A stretch of 7,109 nucleotides of DNA, taken from positions 1-7,109 of the forward strand of contig JAHEZA010000124.1 of assembly GCA_023251335.1 (NCBI GenBank), in the 5' to 3' direction. Positions 7,089 through 7,109 of this stretch are shown here, one piece after another (position 1 is the stretch's first letter; each line of letters starts with the position of its first letter). Source of the DNA: Chitinophagaceae bacterium. GTDB taxonomy: Bacteria; Bacteroidota; Bacteroidia; Chitinophagales; Chitinophagaceae. The translations under genes were made by a program, and so were the position numbers. Below the pieces are notes generated by a model. That model was not told the DNA's origin. It saw only the letters and a list, made by a program, of their open reading frames with translations, and did not search any database.

Positions 7089-7109
7089 TTTAAAAATACC
7101 GAACCAGGC

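Overview
This 7.1 kb window has the look of a Bacteroidota chromosome, possibly Chitinophagaceae-like. That placement is inferred from AT-rich DNA, A-rich leaders without clear Shine-Dalgarno sequences at the starts I could inspect, a lipoprotein signal ending in Cys-Asn, and a secreted hydrolase with a His-Ala|Gln cleavage site. It was not tested by any search.

Layout. The left edge (3-1259, + strand) holds the C-terminal 418 codons of an SLC13/DASS-type sodium-coupled anion transporter; its start lies outside the window. It converges on a block of four minus-strand genes. In transcription order these are a YfcC/DcuC-family 12-TM-type carrier (6850-5339), a secreted alpha/beta hydrolase (5324-4476), an APC-superfamily amino acid permease (4435-3104), and a lipoprotein-anchored D-aminoacylase-like amidohydrolase (3041-1374). 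Gaps between them are 14, 40 and 62 bases, so one operon is likely. Upstream, on the same strand, is a small one-helix membrane protein or the tail of a longer gene (6906-7088 and possibly beyond the right edge).

How the genes may work together (inference). Two hydrolases carry export signals and two transporters are inner-membrane carriers. A coherent reading is a scavenging module: N-acyl (D-)amino acids or related amides/esters are hydrolysed outside the cytoplasm, the APC permease takes up the freed amino acid, and the YfcC carrier handles another product such as a carboxylate or peptide. The substrate cannot be fixed from sequence.

Most notable details. The D-aminoacylase lacks the first His of the usual metal-binding HxH pair (it reads Met-Gly-His) and the usual bridging Cys, while keeping the other two His and the catalytic Asp. 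The DASS protein reads Ser-Ala-Thr where the family's first SNT signature is expected. No RNA genes, CRISPR array, insertion sequence or gene-free stretch over 300 bases was seen.
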